Shown: positions 9,398 to 16,818 of the stretch, piece after piece | Numbering within the stretch: the stretch's first letter is position 1 | Layout of the letters: each line of letters begins with the position of its first letter | Origin: an uncultured Bacteroidales bacterium | GTDB taxonomy: Bacteria > Bacteroidota > Bacteroidia > Bacteroidales > FEN-979 | DNA: 64,000 bases | Direction of reading: 5' to 3' | NCBI GenBank assembly: GCA_903945175.1 | Contig: CAJAUM010000051.1 | Coordinates: 84,294-148,293, forward strand | The notes under the pieces: generated by a model | The model's database searches: none | Told to the model about the DNA's origin: nothing | Seen by the model: the letters and a program-made list of their open reading frames with translations, nothing else | Program-made: the position numbers and the translations under genes

Positions 9398-10669
9398 CTA
9401 TTGGGTAAAATCGGGGTATCTGAAGATCTTCTCTTCATAGTTTTTCAGTATGGCATATCCATCTTCTCTCCCGACAAAGTAATCGGGAAGCAGAGGGATT
9501 TTTCCGCCGCCACCCGGGGCGTCAACGACATAGGTTGGAACTGCATATCCGCTGGTATGACCACGTAACCCTTTAATAATTTCAAGACCCTCCGCAATGG
9601 TTGTGCGGAAGTGTCCTGAACCTACTACCGGGTCGCATTGATACAGGTAATAGGGGCGAACCCGTATTTTCAGCAACGCATGCATGAGATTTTTCATCAC
9701 CTGAACATCATCATTGATCCCTTTGAGCAGTACAGTCTGACTTCCCAACGGAATCCCTGCATTGGCCAGCCTTTCGCACGCCTCTTTCACTTCAGGCGTA
9801 ATTTCGTCAGCGTGGGTAAAATGAATACTCATAAAAAGCGGATGATATTTTCTGAGCATATTGACCAATGGCCGTGTAATTCGCTGCGGAAGAACCGCCG
9901 GTACTTTGGTGCCGATGCGAATGATTTCGACATGCGGGATATTCCGCAAACGGGAAAGCAGATATTCAACATGCAAATCGGGCATGGTAAGCGGATCTCC
10001 CCCTGATACAAGCACATCGCGAACTTCATGGTGCTGTTCAATATAATTCAACCCGGCTTCCCACGATTTGACACCGATGTGGCATTTGCTTTTTGCCACC
10101 ATGCGGGTTCGTGTACAGTAGCGGCAATAGGTGGAACAAAAGCCAGTCACAAGGAACAAGACCCGGTCGGGATAACGGTGCACAATATTCGGCACAGGGC
10201 TGTCATGCTCTTCCATCAGGGGATCTGATGCTTCTCCCGAATGCAGAAGGAATTCGTCGAATACAGGTACGACACTCTTTCGCAAGGCTTGTTCGGGATT
10301 GTTCCTGTCAAGAAGACTTATGTAATAAGGTGAAATCCGCAATGGCAGTGACTGTCCATTGGGCCCATCGGGTTTAACTTCATTATCCGAAAGGGTTACA
10401 AACCTGGCCAATTGATCAATGGAGCGGGCGCTGTTTTTAATCTGCCAGTGCCAGTTATTCCAGTCTTTCACCGTGGCTTCGGGAAAAAAGGTCTGTAAAA
10501 ATTCAAGGGAACGATCACTGATGGCGGGTTTGTCCCGGTCAACGCGTGATTTGAAGTATTCGTCTAAAAGGGTTGCTTCGTCTATGAAGGTGGGCTGACT
10601 TGGAGGTTCTTCTTCTTCTGATAATTCGGTATGGGTGATGATCAATTTTTCGTTTGGACTTTTTTCCAT
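9398..10669 (-). CDS. Lysine 2,3-aminomutase-like radical SAM enzyme (KamA family)
   Basis: 423 residues, the length of clostridial lysine 2,3-aminomutase. The radical SAM cluster site is Cys178-x3-Cys182-x2-Cys185 in GFCSTYCRYCTRTRM. The PLP-binding lysine motif PGGGGK is present (Lys390). Both acidic residues that hold the lysine side chain in the clostridial enzyme appear conserved: Asp346 in YLYQCD and Asp383 in VVDAPGGGGK. Glutamate 2,3-aminomutases replace these, so alpha-lysine to beta-lysine is the best guess. It heads a minus-strand operon with two ATP-grasp ligases and a GNAT. The EpmB role (modifying EF-P) is less likely because EpmB is shorter and no epmA is nearby. Confidence 0.9.
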   Translation of the reverse strand: MEKSPNEKLIITHTELSEEEEPPSQPTFIDEATLLDEYFKSRVDRDKPAISDRSLEFLQTFFPEATVKDWNNWHWQIKNSARSIDQLARFVTLSDNEVKPDGPNGQSLPLRISPYYISLLDRNNPEQALRKSVVPVFDEFLLHSGEASDPLMEEHDSPVPNIVHRYPDRVLFLVTGFCSTYCRYCTRTRMVAKSKCHIGVKSWEAGLNYIEQHHEVRDVLVSGGDPLTMPDLHVEYLLSRLRNIPHVEIIRIGTKVPAVLPQRITRPLVNMLRKYHPLFMSIHFTHADEITPEVKEACERLANAGIPLGSQTVLLKGINDDVQVMKNLMHALLKIRVRPYYLYQCDPVVGSGHFRTTIAEGLEIIKGLRGHTSGYAVPTYVVDAPGGGGKIPLLPDYFVGREDGYAILKNYEEKIFRYPDFTQ

Positions 10670-10819
10670 TTTATAGTTTGCCGGTTTGGATAGTAAATTT
10701 TATTGTGACAGCTGACTGCCGAATTGTAGTTTTTTATTTGTAAATCAATTCATTACGTTAAATAGCATGAAACCAATCCTACAAAGAAAATTCCGATGCA
10801 AATAGGTAACATTTTTATG

Positions 10820-10827
10820 TATTTTTG
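10820..10827 (+). promoter_or_regulatory. Putative -7 promoter box for the hydrolase gene
   Basis: TATTTTTG fits the Bacteroidota -7 consensus TAnnTTTG and lies about 53 bases before the ATG at 10880. No clear -33 TTG is seen at the usual distance. The 210-bp gap 10670-10879 must also hold the promoter of the divergent KamA operon; TAATTTTG on the minus strand at 10852-10859 is a weak candidate. Confidence 0.4.
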
Positions 10828-10879
10828 ACACTGCTAACGATTTTTTTTCAACAAAATTATGTTAATAAAGCTACACTGA

Positions 10880-11650
10880 ATGAAGCTGTTTTGTCGCCAG
10901 TTTGGAACCGGTCAGCCGGTCGTGATATTGCACGGATTATTTGGTCTGTCAGACAACTGGGTCACCTTTGGACGACAGTTGAGTGAAACTTACCGGGTTA
11001 TCATTCCCGATCTGCGAAATCATGGTCAATCGCCCCATAGCAAGGTGTTCGATTTTCCTTCATTGGAAGATGATCTGATGGAGCTGGTTGAAGAACATGC
11101 ATTGAAAAATCTATTCCTTCTCGGACACTCGCTGGGTGGTAAGGCTGCCATGTTTTTCGCACTGCATCATCCGGAGATGGTCAGTAAACTGGTTATTGCC
11201 GATATTTCTCTGCGCAAATCACCCCCCAACAGGCAGCATCAGCAGTTACTGAATGCAATGATTTCTGTTGATTTCAGTATGGCTTCCTCCCGAAGCGATG
11301 TGGATAAACAACTGCAGGCAACGGTAAAGAGTCAGAAACTCCGTCAATTCCTGTTGAAAAATGTCTATTGGCGCGACCGGAACAGCCTGGATTGGCGGCT
11401 CAACCTCAATGCCATCAACGAAAACCTGCTATCCGTTTTTGAAGGGGTAGCAGTTCCTGGCGAATTCAATAAACCAACTTTGTTTATCCGGGGAGGAAGT
11501 TCCGATTATATCATGGATGGGGATATTCCTGAGCTGAAAATGAAATTCCCCGGGGCTGAGGTAAACACCATTGCGAATGCTTCACATTGGGTTCACGCTG
11601 ATGCTCCCGGGGAATTTTTCGGACTGGTGAAAAATTTCCTTGGCCGCTGA
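10880..11650 (+). CDS. Alpha/beta-fold hydrolase (YbfF-like esterase)
   Basis: 256 residues of the alpha/beta hydrolase fold. The oxyanion region is VVILHGLFGLSDNW (residues 14-27), the nucleophile elbow GHSLGG contains the catalytic Ser near residue 82, and the catalytic His lies in NASHWVHADAPGEF near the C-terminus. The sequence style matches the small acyl-esterases of the YbfF group. There is no signal peptide, so it is cytoplasmic. It is transcribed alone and converges on the minus-strand gene that ends one base later. The substrate is unknown. Confidence 0.88.
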   Translation: MKLFCRQFGTGQPVVILHGLFGLSDNWVTFGRQLSETYRVIIPDLRNHGQSPHSKVFDFPSLEDDLMELVEEHALKNLFLLGHSLGGKAAMFFALHHPEMVSKLVIADISLRKSPPNRQHQQLLNAMISVDFSMASSRSDVDKQLQATVKSQKLRQFLLKNVYWRDRNSLDWRLNLNAINENLLSVFEGVAVPGEFNKPTLFIRGGSSDYIMDGDIPELKMKFPGAEVNTIANASHWVHADAPGEFFGLVKNFLGR

Positions 11651-12589
11651 TTAGTAGCGGATAATCTCTATCTTGGAGATGGCCGTCTTGATGGTCAGAT
11701 ATATTTTGTTTTTACCGGTTGTAAAGTTGGCCGTTTGGTAAAGTCCATCTCCCTTCTTCGTAAAGCCATCGAATTCCTTACTGATCATAAATGATTCAGA
11801 TTTAATCTGGCACCCCGATTCCTTAGGAATTTCTACCTTGATTGAGGATGCACCTGCATTGAATGTCATTACGGTGAGAGGCTGAATAGCCCCAATTTTT
11901 ATGTCGATCGAAGAGGCCCCTGCATTGATGGTGGTTGTATCAATTTTGTAATCCCGAAGATCCATCAGAATTTCAGCGGCCCCGATATCAAAGTTGAGAT
12001 TCCAGGAAGGTTTGTCGCTGAGTTTGATTTCAACCTTGTTCTCGCTTACAGAATGGCGTATTCCTGAGTTTTCAAGTGACAGGTTGATCATCTTCTTACT
12101 GCTATCACTGGTAGTGGTCAGGGAGTAATTGCCGATATCACCGGTTTTATTGAAGGTAAGAAAATCGCTGGTAATCCCTTGAAGGATGAAGTTGCCTGCA
12201 GCAGCCTCAAGACGCAATTCTCCCTTGCCGGTCAGGGAATCGTAGGGAACACTCAGGTTTTGGGGTTGATAATTATAGGTATTTGTCGTATCTTCATTAT
12301 CCTCCCAATCCCGGTCCGAAAAACCATGGAAATTATGAAAATCAAACCAGGATGAGCGTTCAGATATCCGGTTGAAAAAGATGACGGTCAGGGCGAGTAT
12401 GCCTGCCAGGGAAATGATTTTAATTCCATCTTTAATTGGAAGAATGGAAATACCCCACAGGATGAGAATCAGAGGCCACAGGCTCCAGAGGGTGCGGAAA
12501 CCAAATTCAAGCACCCCAAAATTATTCAGCATAAACAGGATCCCGATTGCAATCAGGATAAAGGCCCAAAATACATGACGATATTTCAT
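11651..12589 (-). CDS. LiaF/DUF5668-type membrane protein with toastrack-like domain
   Basis: 312 residues. Residues 1-75 hold closely spaced hydrophobic segments typical of the LiaI-LiaF/DUF5668 transmembrane region (VFWAFILIAIGILFMLNNFGVLEFG, then WSLWPLILILWGISILPIKDG). The rest is beta-rich and ends in a repeated pattern around INAGASSIDIKIG and FNAGASSIKVEIP, as in DUF4097/toastrack adhesin-like domains. It follows the PspC-domain gene with a 12-base gap. This pairing is common in envelope-stress loci of the phage-shock and Lia types. The stop codon abuts the end of the convergent hydrolase gene. Confidence 0.82.
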   Translation of the reverse strand: MKYRHVFWAFILIAIGILFMLNNFGVLEFGFRTLWSLWPLILILWGISILPIKDGIKIISLAGILALTVIFFNRISERSSWFDFHNFHGFSDRDWEDNEDTTNTYNYQPQNLSVPYDSLTGKGELRLEAAAGNFILQGITSDFLTFNKTGDIGNYSLTTTSDSSKKMINLSLENSGIRHSVSENKVEIKLSDKPSWNLNFDIGAAEILMDLRDYKIDTTTINAGASSIDIKIGAIQPLTVMTFNAGASSIKVEIPKESGCQIKSESFMISKEFDGFTKKGDGLYQTANFTTGKNKIYLTIKTAISKIEIIRY

Positions 12590-12601
12590 TGGTGCAGGGT
12601 A

Positions 12602-13105
12602 TTAGTATTGGTTTGTGTTATGATTTCTTTTTGTGATTGCATTGATAAGCAGTCCTACGCCGATCACGATAAGGATGACAGGCCAGAGATCTCCAAAATT
12701 AATTTGCGGAATGAGTTCATCCGCGAGAAAAAGAGCCCCCAGCGTGATCAGTACCAGGCCTCCTATCAAACTTCCTTTTTTCCGTTCTTTGGTTTGTGGT
12801 ACCGGTGTTGATGAAGTGGTTGTTTGGGTGTTCAGCGGGTCGGCATTGTTGCCGGGGGCCTCATTGGTTGCTTGCTGAAAATTCTGATCAGGCTGATTCA
12901 TATTTGGAGTCACCCGCGATGGATTTTCAGGGGTCACAATCCAAAAGATAAGGTAGATCAGGAAGCCGCCGCCGCCAGCCAGGGTGAGTACAACGAAGGC
13001 CAGACGAACAAGCATTGGGTCCATCACAAAATATTCTGCAAGACCACCGGCCACGCCGGCAAATTTACGGTTTGCAATGCTGCGGTAAAGGCGTTTTGGT
13101 TCCAT
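12602..13105 (-). CDS. PspC-domain membrane protein
   Basis: I take the ATG at 13105 because the PspC domain starts at once (MEPKRLYRSIANRKFAGVAGGLAEYFVMDP); an in-frame extension to 13231 would overlap tatC and has no domain. The product has 167 residues: the PspC domain with its hydrophobic hairpin (LVRLAFVVLTLAGGGGFLIYLIFWIV), a polar linker rich in Asn, Thr and Pro, then two hydrophobic stretches of DUF5668 type (GGLVLITLGALFLADELI and WPVILIVIGVGLLI). It probably acts with the LiaF-like protein encoded next in sensing or damping envelope stress. Confidence 0.88.
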   Translation of the reverse strand: MEPKRLYRSIANRKFAGVAGGLAEYFVMDPMLVRLAFVVLTLAGGGGFLIYLIFWIVTPENPSRVTPNMNQPDQNFQQATNEAPGNNADPLNTQTTTSSTPVPQTKERKKGSLIGGLVLITLGALFLADELIPQINFGDLWPVILIVIGVGLLINAITKRNHNTNQY

Positions 13106-13181
13106 AATATGTGATATTTGGTTGATTTCGTGGTTTAGACGATGGCCAGGTGAAAAGGTTACAAACTCCGCTGTAGGAAAA

Positions 13182-14015
13182 TCATCCGGCCAATTCCTGT
13201 TTTTTCCGGTACATACGGCCTGAGATGGCAAGGCTTAACTCGAACAAACCATACAATGGTACTGCAACAATCAACTGGCTGAAAATATCAGGGCTGGGTG
13301 TGATAATTCCTGCAATGATCAGGATGCCAATCATGGTATGTTTCCTGTATTTCTTCAGGTGTTTGGGTGTGATAATCCCGATTTTCGTAAGGAAGAGGAC
13401 CAAAACCGGTAGCTCAAACAAAATACCCATTAAAAGCGTCATCAGGGTGATTGAACTGACATAGGAAGTCAATGCGATTTGATTAGATACGGATGCACTC
13501 ACAGTGTATCCGCCAAGGAAATTGATCATCAGCGGAGCGACAATGAAATAGCTGAACAACACGCCAAGAATAAATAAAAAGGTGATGATGGTCACGGCTC
13601 CCCGCGAATTCCTGACCTCCTTGTCATTCAAGCCGGGTTTCACAAACCTCCATAGTTCCCAAAGGACATAGGGCAGGGCTACGATCAATCCGGCTACCAT
13701 GGAAATATTCATGTGCGATGTAAATTGGCCGGCAAGGTTAATGTTAATCAGCTGGAATTGAGATGGATCAATACAAAGTGAGGGCATGGAGAGCCATTGG
13801 CCGATTTGGCAGAAAACCCGGTAGGTAATGAATGTTTTAGATTTTGGGGCCAGGATAATATCATCAAACAGGATATCCTTAAAAATAAATGCAGTAATTG
13901 AGGTGACCAAAATGGCGATGAGAATCCGCCATAGTGTTCCGCGTAATTCATCGAGATGTTCCCAAAAAGTCATCTCCTTGCGCTCTTCCGGTTCTTCTGA
14001 ATAGGATTGTTTCAT
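13182..14015 (-). CDS. tatC: Sec-independent protein translocase subunit TatC
   Basis: 277 residues, inner-membrane core of the twin-arginine translocase. The N-terminal signature EMTFWEHLDELRGTLWRI contains the conserved Glu used in signal-peptide recognition. Six hydrophobic segments follow, including MVAGLIVALPYVLWELWRFVKPGL, a TatC hallmark. The periplasmic loop between the first two helices is longer than in E. coli. The matching TatA-type gene is not adjacent but sits at 20905-21129. The start at 14015 leaves 95 bp to the divergent gene at 14111. Confidence 0.96.
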   Translation of the reverse strand: MKQSYSEEPEERKEMTFWEHLDELRGTLWRILIAILVTSITAFIFKDILFDDIILAPKSKTFITYRVFCQIGQWLSMPSLCIDPSQFQLININLAGQFTSHMNISMVAGLIVALPYVLWELWRFVKPGLNDKEVRNSRGAVTIITFLFILGVLFSYFIVAPLMINFLGGYTVSASVSNQIALTSYVSSITLMTLLMGILFELPVLVLFLTKIGIITPKHLKKYRKHTMIGILIIAGIITPSPDIFSQLIVAVPLYGLFELSLAISGRMYRKKQELAG

Positions 14016-14063
14016 TCTTTTGCTTTATCATAGCAAAGATAGGGATAAAAAATTTTTCATTTG

Positions 14064-14094
14064 TTTGGATTATGAATTTTACTTTGTACATTTG
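14064..14094 (+). promoter_or_regulatory. Bacteroidota-type promoter for the small gene at 14111
   Basis: TTTG at 14064-14067, a 19-base spacer, and TACATTTG at 14087-14094. This is a full match to the TTTG-N19-TAnnTTTG consensus of the Bacteroidota primary sigma factor. Transcription would start near 14101, leaving a leader of about 10 bases before the ATG at 14111. Confidence 0.8.
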
Positions 14095-14110
14095 AATAAA
14101 TAAATGTCTT

Positions 14111-14359
14111 ATGGCCGAACGCGAAATTATCCTTGAACAGATGCTCAAGGTTTTAAAAGATATTGAAACAAATACGTGCGATAAACAATTTTTCGCTGAT
14201 ACAGTTTTGCTTGAGAAAAAGATTGAGCACCTCATTGAACTGCATGAAAAGGAGATCGAGTTGCTCAAAGCATTGACCAATGATCGTTGCACTTGCAAAA
14301 AGAACAAAAGCAGGAAGCCTAAAAAAGAGAAAAAAGTTAAGAAGGAGAAAAAGGACTGA
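14111..14359 (+). CDS. Small charged protein with lysine-rich tail, unknown function
   Basis: 82 residues. Residues 1-60 are predicted helical and acidic (EQMLKVLKDIETNTCDKQFFAD, then EKKIEHLIELHEKEIELLKAL), likely a short coiled coil. The last 20 residues are almost all Lys, Arg and Glu. It has one Cys at about 23 and a CTCKK motif near 64. I do not recognise a family. The start is supported by the strong promoter just upstream (14064-14094). Charged tails of this kind can bind nucleic acid, but nothing shows that here. It stands alone between tatC (divergent) and the convergent Spy-like gene. Confidence 0.7.
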   Translation: MAEREIILEQMLKVLKDIETNTCDKQFFADTVLLEKKIEHLIELHEKEIELLKALTNDRCTCKKNKSRKPKKEKKVKKEKKD

Positions 14360-14890
14360 TCATTCGCACGTCGGAACTTCCCTGGTCTTTCCCTGTCCGT
14401 GACGATACTGGTGCCGCATTGAATTGCCTTTCATCGGACAACCGTATAAATCCCTGTATAACGCAGATAAACGTTGAGCCTGTTCCTGGTTGCAAACGTT
14501 TTTTAAATTCATATACTGTTTAATGTTCTCCTGTTGAACCTGCCTTTGGAGCAAAGAGAGTTCGTTGGTCAACTTGTTTAAAAGGTTCGTGTCCGGAGCT
14601 TCCTGTTCCAGTTCATTCAGGATGGCACTCCTGGTATTTTTAATCTCAGACACGATGGGTTCAGCATTTAACTTATATGTTTGATTTATCGAGGAAACTT
14701 TTGCTGTTTGTGCTGCAGATAATCCCAGTTCATTGCTGAATGAATGGCCTCCCTTTCCTTCAGGGGGGCAGAAGGAAACGCCAGGAGCCGATCTTGAAAA
14801 CAGAAAAAAACTGACCAGTGCTGAAATATTGATCACGATCAGGATAATGAGTACCCAAAACAGGTAACGGTTCTTGAGAAAAAAGTTCAT
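14360..14890 (-). CDS. Spy/CpxP-like periplasmic metal-sensor protein
   Basis: 176 residues. An N-terminal membrane anchor (YLFWVLIILIVINISALVSFFLF, about 7-30) is followed by a helical periplasmic domain. The spacing LGLSAAQTAKVSSINQTY, then LNELEQEAPDTNLLNKLTNELSLLQRQV, matches the long-helix pattern of heavy-metal-resistance/CnrX/Spy proteins. The C-terminus is rich in His, Cys and Met (GCPMKGNSMRHQYRHGQ), which could bind metal. It is the third gene of the sigma factor, anti-sigma factor, Spy run, an order like that of cnr-type metal-response loci. Confidence 0.82.
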   Translation of the reverse strand: MNFFLKNRYLFWVLIILIVINISALVSFFLFSRSAPGVSFCPPEGKGGHSFSNELGLSAAQTAKVSSINQTYKLNAEPIVSEIKNTRSAILNELEQEAPDTNLLNKLTNELSLLQRQVQQENIKQYMNLKNVCNQEQAQRLSALYRDLYGCPMKGNSMRHQYRHGQGKTREVPTCE

Positions 14891-14894
14891 ATTT

Positions 14895-15350
14895 CTATTT
14901 GTTTAAAACCAGGATTTTATCTTCATCCATCATTTCGGAAATGTACAAATCTGTTTTCAGGAATTCAATGTGATCTGTTTTGCTAAGTAATTGATCATCA
15001 GAGGCATGGCCGGTTTTCGCTGAATAAGATCCTATTAAAATTCCTGCGAGTAGCGCGGATGCAATCAAGGCAGGTTGTAAAATACGAACAAACACTGGAA
15101 TCTTGCGGGTTTCGGGGTGCTCAAATTCCGATTCGATCCGTTGAAGAATACGTGTCTTGACAAATGGGGATGGCTCAGAGACCCTCTCCTTGTCAATCAG
15201 GTTTGAAAGATTTTCGAATTCCGCACTCAGCCGCACGCAGGCATCGCAGGAAGAAAGATGATCTTTCAGCGACTGGTGCATCTCATCGGAAAGCGAGCCT
15301 TCATGATAGGCAAAGAGGTTTTCATGAAAATGGGTACAATGCATGGTCAT
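14895..15350 (-). CDS. Zinc-finger anti-sigma factor (membrane-anchored)
   Basis: 151 residues. The N-terminal anti-sigma domain has the zinc-binding HxxxCxxC pattern in LKDHLSSCDACVRLSAEFE (about residues 28-46). One membrane helix follows (LQPALIASALLAGILIGSY), then a short periplasmic tail. The ATG overlaps the stop codon of the ECF sigma gene by four bases, as is usual for a sigma factor and its own inhibitor. Release from this protein, perhaps prompted by the Spy-like protein encoded next, should free the sigma factor. Confidence 0.9.
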   Translation of the reverse strand: MTMHCTHFHENLFAYHEGSLSDEMHQSLKDHLSSCDACVRLSAEFENLSNLIDKERVSEPSPFVKTRILQRIESEFEHPETRKIPVFVRILQPALIASALLAGILIGSYSAKTGHASDDQLLSKTDHIEFLKTDLYISEMMDEDKILVLNK

Positions 15351-15928
15351 GTGTTTTGGTATTCTGAAAACTGATGAACCAAATGTTTCTGAAGATTCAT
15401 TTTGGCCCGGTAAATCAATGATTCAACTGCAGAAAGCCCGACACCCATGATTTCGGCAATTTGTTTGTAAGGCTGTTCGTCAAATTTATTCAGGACAAAG
15501 GCAATCCGCTGGTTTTCGGGAAGTCTGTTGATGGCGGTATGAAGCAGGTCCCGCTTTTCTTTTTCTTCGTATTCAGCGCTGATTACTGATGGCTCAGCAT
15601 CTTGCCGTCTCCCTTTTTCAAACGGATTGTTGAAAATCGATTCAAGTCTGACCGAAATTCCTTTTCTCCGGTTTTTTTTTACCTGGTTTAACGATTTGTT
15701 TACAGTAATCCTGTATATCCAGGTCGAAAGCGCTGATGATTTTTTGAACGATTTCATCGAATGAATGATGTCAAGAAAAATTTCCTGCGACAGATCTTCA
15801 GCATCTTCCATATTCCCTAAAAAATAATATGCTGTTTTAATCACCTGTTTCTGGTATTGGTTTACCAGGTATTGAAAGGCATTGCGATCACGCCGTAGCA
15901 CTCCTTGAATCAATTCCTGTTCGGTCAT
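15347..15928 (-). CDS. ECF RNA polymerase sigma factor (RpoE-like)
   Basis: 193 residues with sigma regions 2 and 4 only. Region 2 shows NMEDAEDLSQEIFLDIIHS and the -10-recognition helix TWIYRITVNKSLNQVKKNRR. Region 4 is RLPENQRIAFVLNKFDEQPYKQIAEIMGVGLSAVESLIYRAKMNLQKHL, a full helix-turn-helix for the -35 element. It heads the operon with its anti-sigma factor and the Spy-like gene. Its targets cannot be read from sequence alone, but the Cys-rich secreted protein gene directly upstream at 16003-16437 is an obvious candidate. Confidence 0.95.
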   Translation of the reverse strand: MTEQELIQGVLRRDRNAFQYLVNQYQKQVIKTAYYFLGNMEDAEDLSQEIFLDIIHSMKSFKKSSALSTWIYRITVNKSLNQVKKNRRKGISVRLESIFNNPFEKGRRQDAEPSVISAEYEEKEKRDLLHTAINRLPENQRIAFVLNKFDEQPYKQIAEIMGVGLSAVESLIYRAKMNLQKHLVHQFSEYQNT

Positions 15929-16002
15929 TCTGTTTCATCAAACCAAAAGAGTCAGAATTTACCCTGAATGCGGCAAATCCTGACTCCATGATGTGTCATC
16001 AA

Positions 16003-16437
16003 TTATTTTGTTGATTGAGGGGTCGTTGTACTGCCCTGCATTTTACAACCACCCTGGTGTTGACGGCCTTGGCCACAGCCATTGCCCTGACCCTGGCCAG
16101 CTCCGCAGCAGTTACCTTTTCCTTGTCCTTTACCGCATCCCTGTTTCTGTCCCTTACCACAACCTGATCCTTTGCAATTTCCTGTGGATACGCAGTTGTC
16201 ACATTTCCCATCGCCATTTTTATCAACGAATTTTTTTCCTTGTCCGCAAGCTGCTTTGGTTTCATGATGATCACAAATGCCGTTGGCATTGGCGTCAACA
16301 AATTTTCCAGGTGCAGCAGCAGTCTGGTCCGTTTGAGTTTTGGCAGGGACTGAAGTTGATGCCCCTTGTGAAAAAACCGTGCCTGCAAGGAATACGACCA
16401 AGCCAAGCGACAATAAAATTCTGGATGCTGTTTTCAT
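16003..16437 (-). CDS. Secreted Cys/Gly/Gln-rich protein with two calcium-loop-like motifs
   Basis: 144 residues, no family that I recognise. A signal peptide (ILLSLGLVVFLAGTVFSQG) is followed by a short Thr/Ala-rich linker, two loops of EF-hand or thrombospondin-3 type (DANANGICD at about 49-57, DKNGDGKCD at about 71-79), and a low-complexity tail of Gly, Gln, Lys and Cys. I count 11 cysteines after the signal peptide. The tail suggests metal binding or disulfide cross-linking outside the cytoplasm. The gene lies just upstream of the ECF sigma operon. A metal-scavenging role fits the context but is inference. Confidence 0.75.
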   Translation of the reverse strand: MKTASRILLSLGLVVFLAGTVFSQGASTSVPAKTQTDQTAAAPGKFVDANANGICDHHETKAACGQGKKFVDKNGDGKCDNCVSTGNCKGSGCGKGQKQGCGKGQGKGNCCGAGQGQGNGCGQGRQHQGGCKMQGSTTTPQSTK

Positions 16438-16520
16438 AGTTTTTAATTTTTGTTGTTAAATGAGATAGATTAACATTTAGACACCATAAAAATGAAAAAC
16501 TTGCGGTGATCCGGAAAAAA

Positions 16521-16724
16521 TTATTCTTTTTTTCCGGTATTCAGGCCAAAGGGTATGTATAGCGGGCAGAAACCAAGCAGGCTGGTTAGAATGAAAATTC
16601 CGGAAAAAATAAGCAGGATAATGGCCAGAATTCCAGATATGACATTCGCAAAATACAATGCAATCACGATGACAGCAATCAGTATCCTGATTACTTTATC
16701 AATTAATCCCATGTTCTTTTTCAT
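16521..16724 (-). CDS. DUF2892 small membrane protein
   Basis: 67 residues, starting at the ATG at 16724; a TTG three codons upstream is unlikely to be the start. The sequence KNMGLIDKVIRILIAVIVIALYF...GILAIILLIFSGIFILTSLLGFCPLYIPFGLNT is a textbook DUF2892 (YgaP-like) double-helix hairpin with the GFCPLY motif at the exit of the second helix. DUF2892 proteins are often linked to rhodaneses and sulfur metabolism, which suits the sulfide module starting at 16819. The function is not established. Confidence 0.88.
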   Translation of the reverse strand: MKKNMGLIDKVIRILIAVIVIALYFANVISGILAIILLIFSGIFILTSLLGFCPLYIPFGLNTGKKE

Positions 16725-16818
16725 TGTTTGCAATATTAAGGTTTATAAAGATGATGATTTGCCTGCAAAGATAATGAAAAAGTGATACTAAAGCGATTTA
16801 AAAAATGGATTGGTAAGA

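Noticed and set aside
9398..10669. EpmB (EF-P lysine aminomutase) as the role of the KamA-like gene
   Set aside because: The protein is of full clostridial aminomutase length with both lysine-binding acidic residues, and no epmA or efp gene is nearby.
12602..13231. Longer PspC-domain protein starting at 13231
   Set aside because: The extra 42 residues overlap tatC and lack any conserved feature; the ATG at 13105 begins the domain.
15999..16406. Alternative minus-strand frame overlapping the Cys-rich secreted protein gene
   Set aside because: The frame at 16003-16437 has a proper signal peptide and calcium-loop motifs; this frame has neither.
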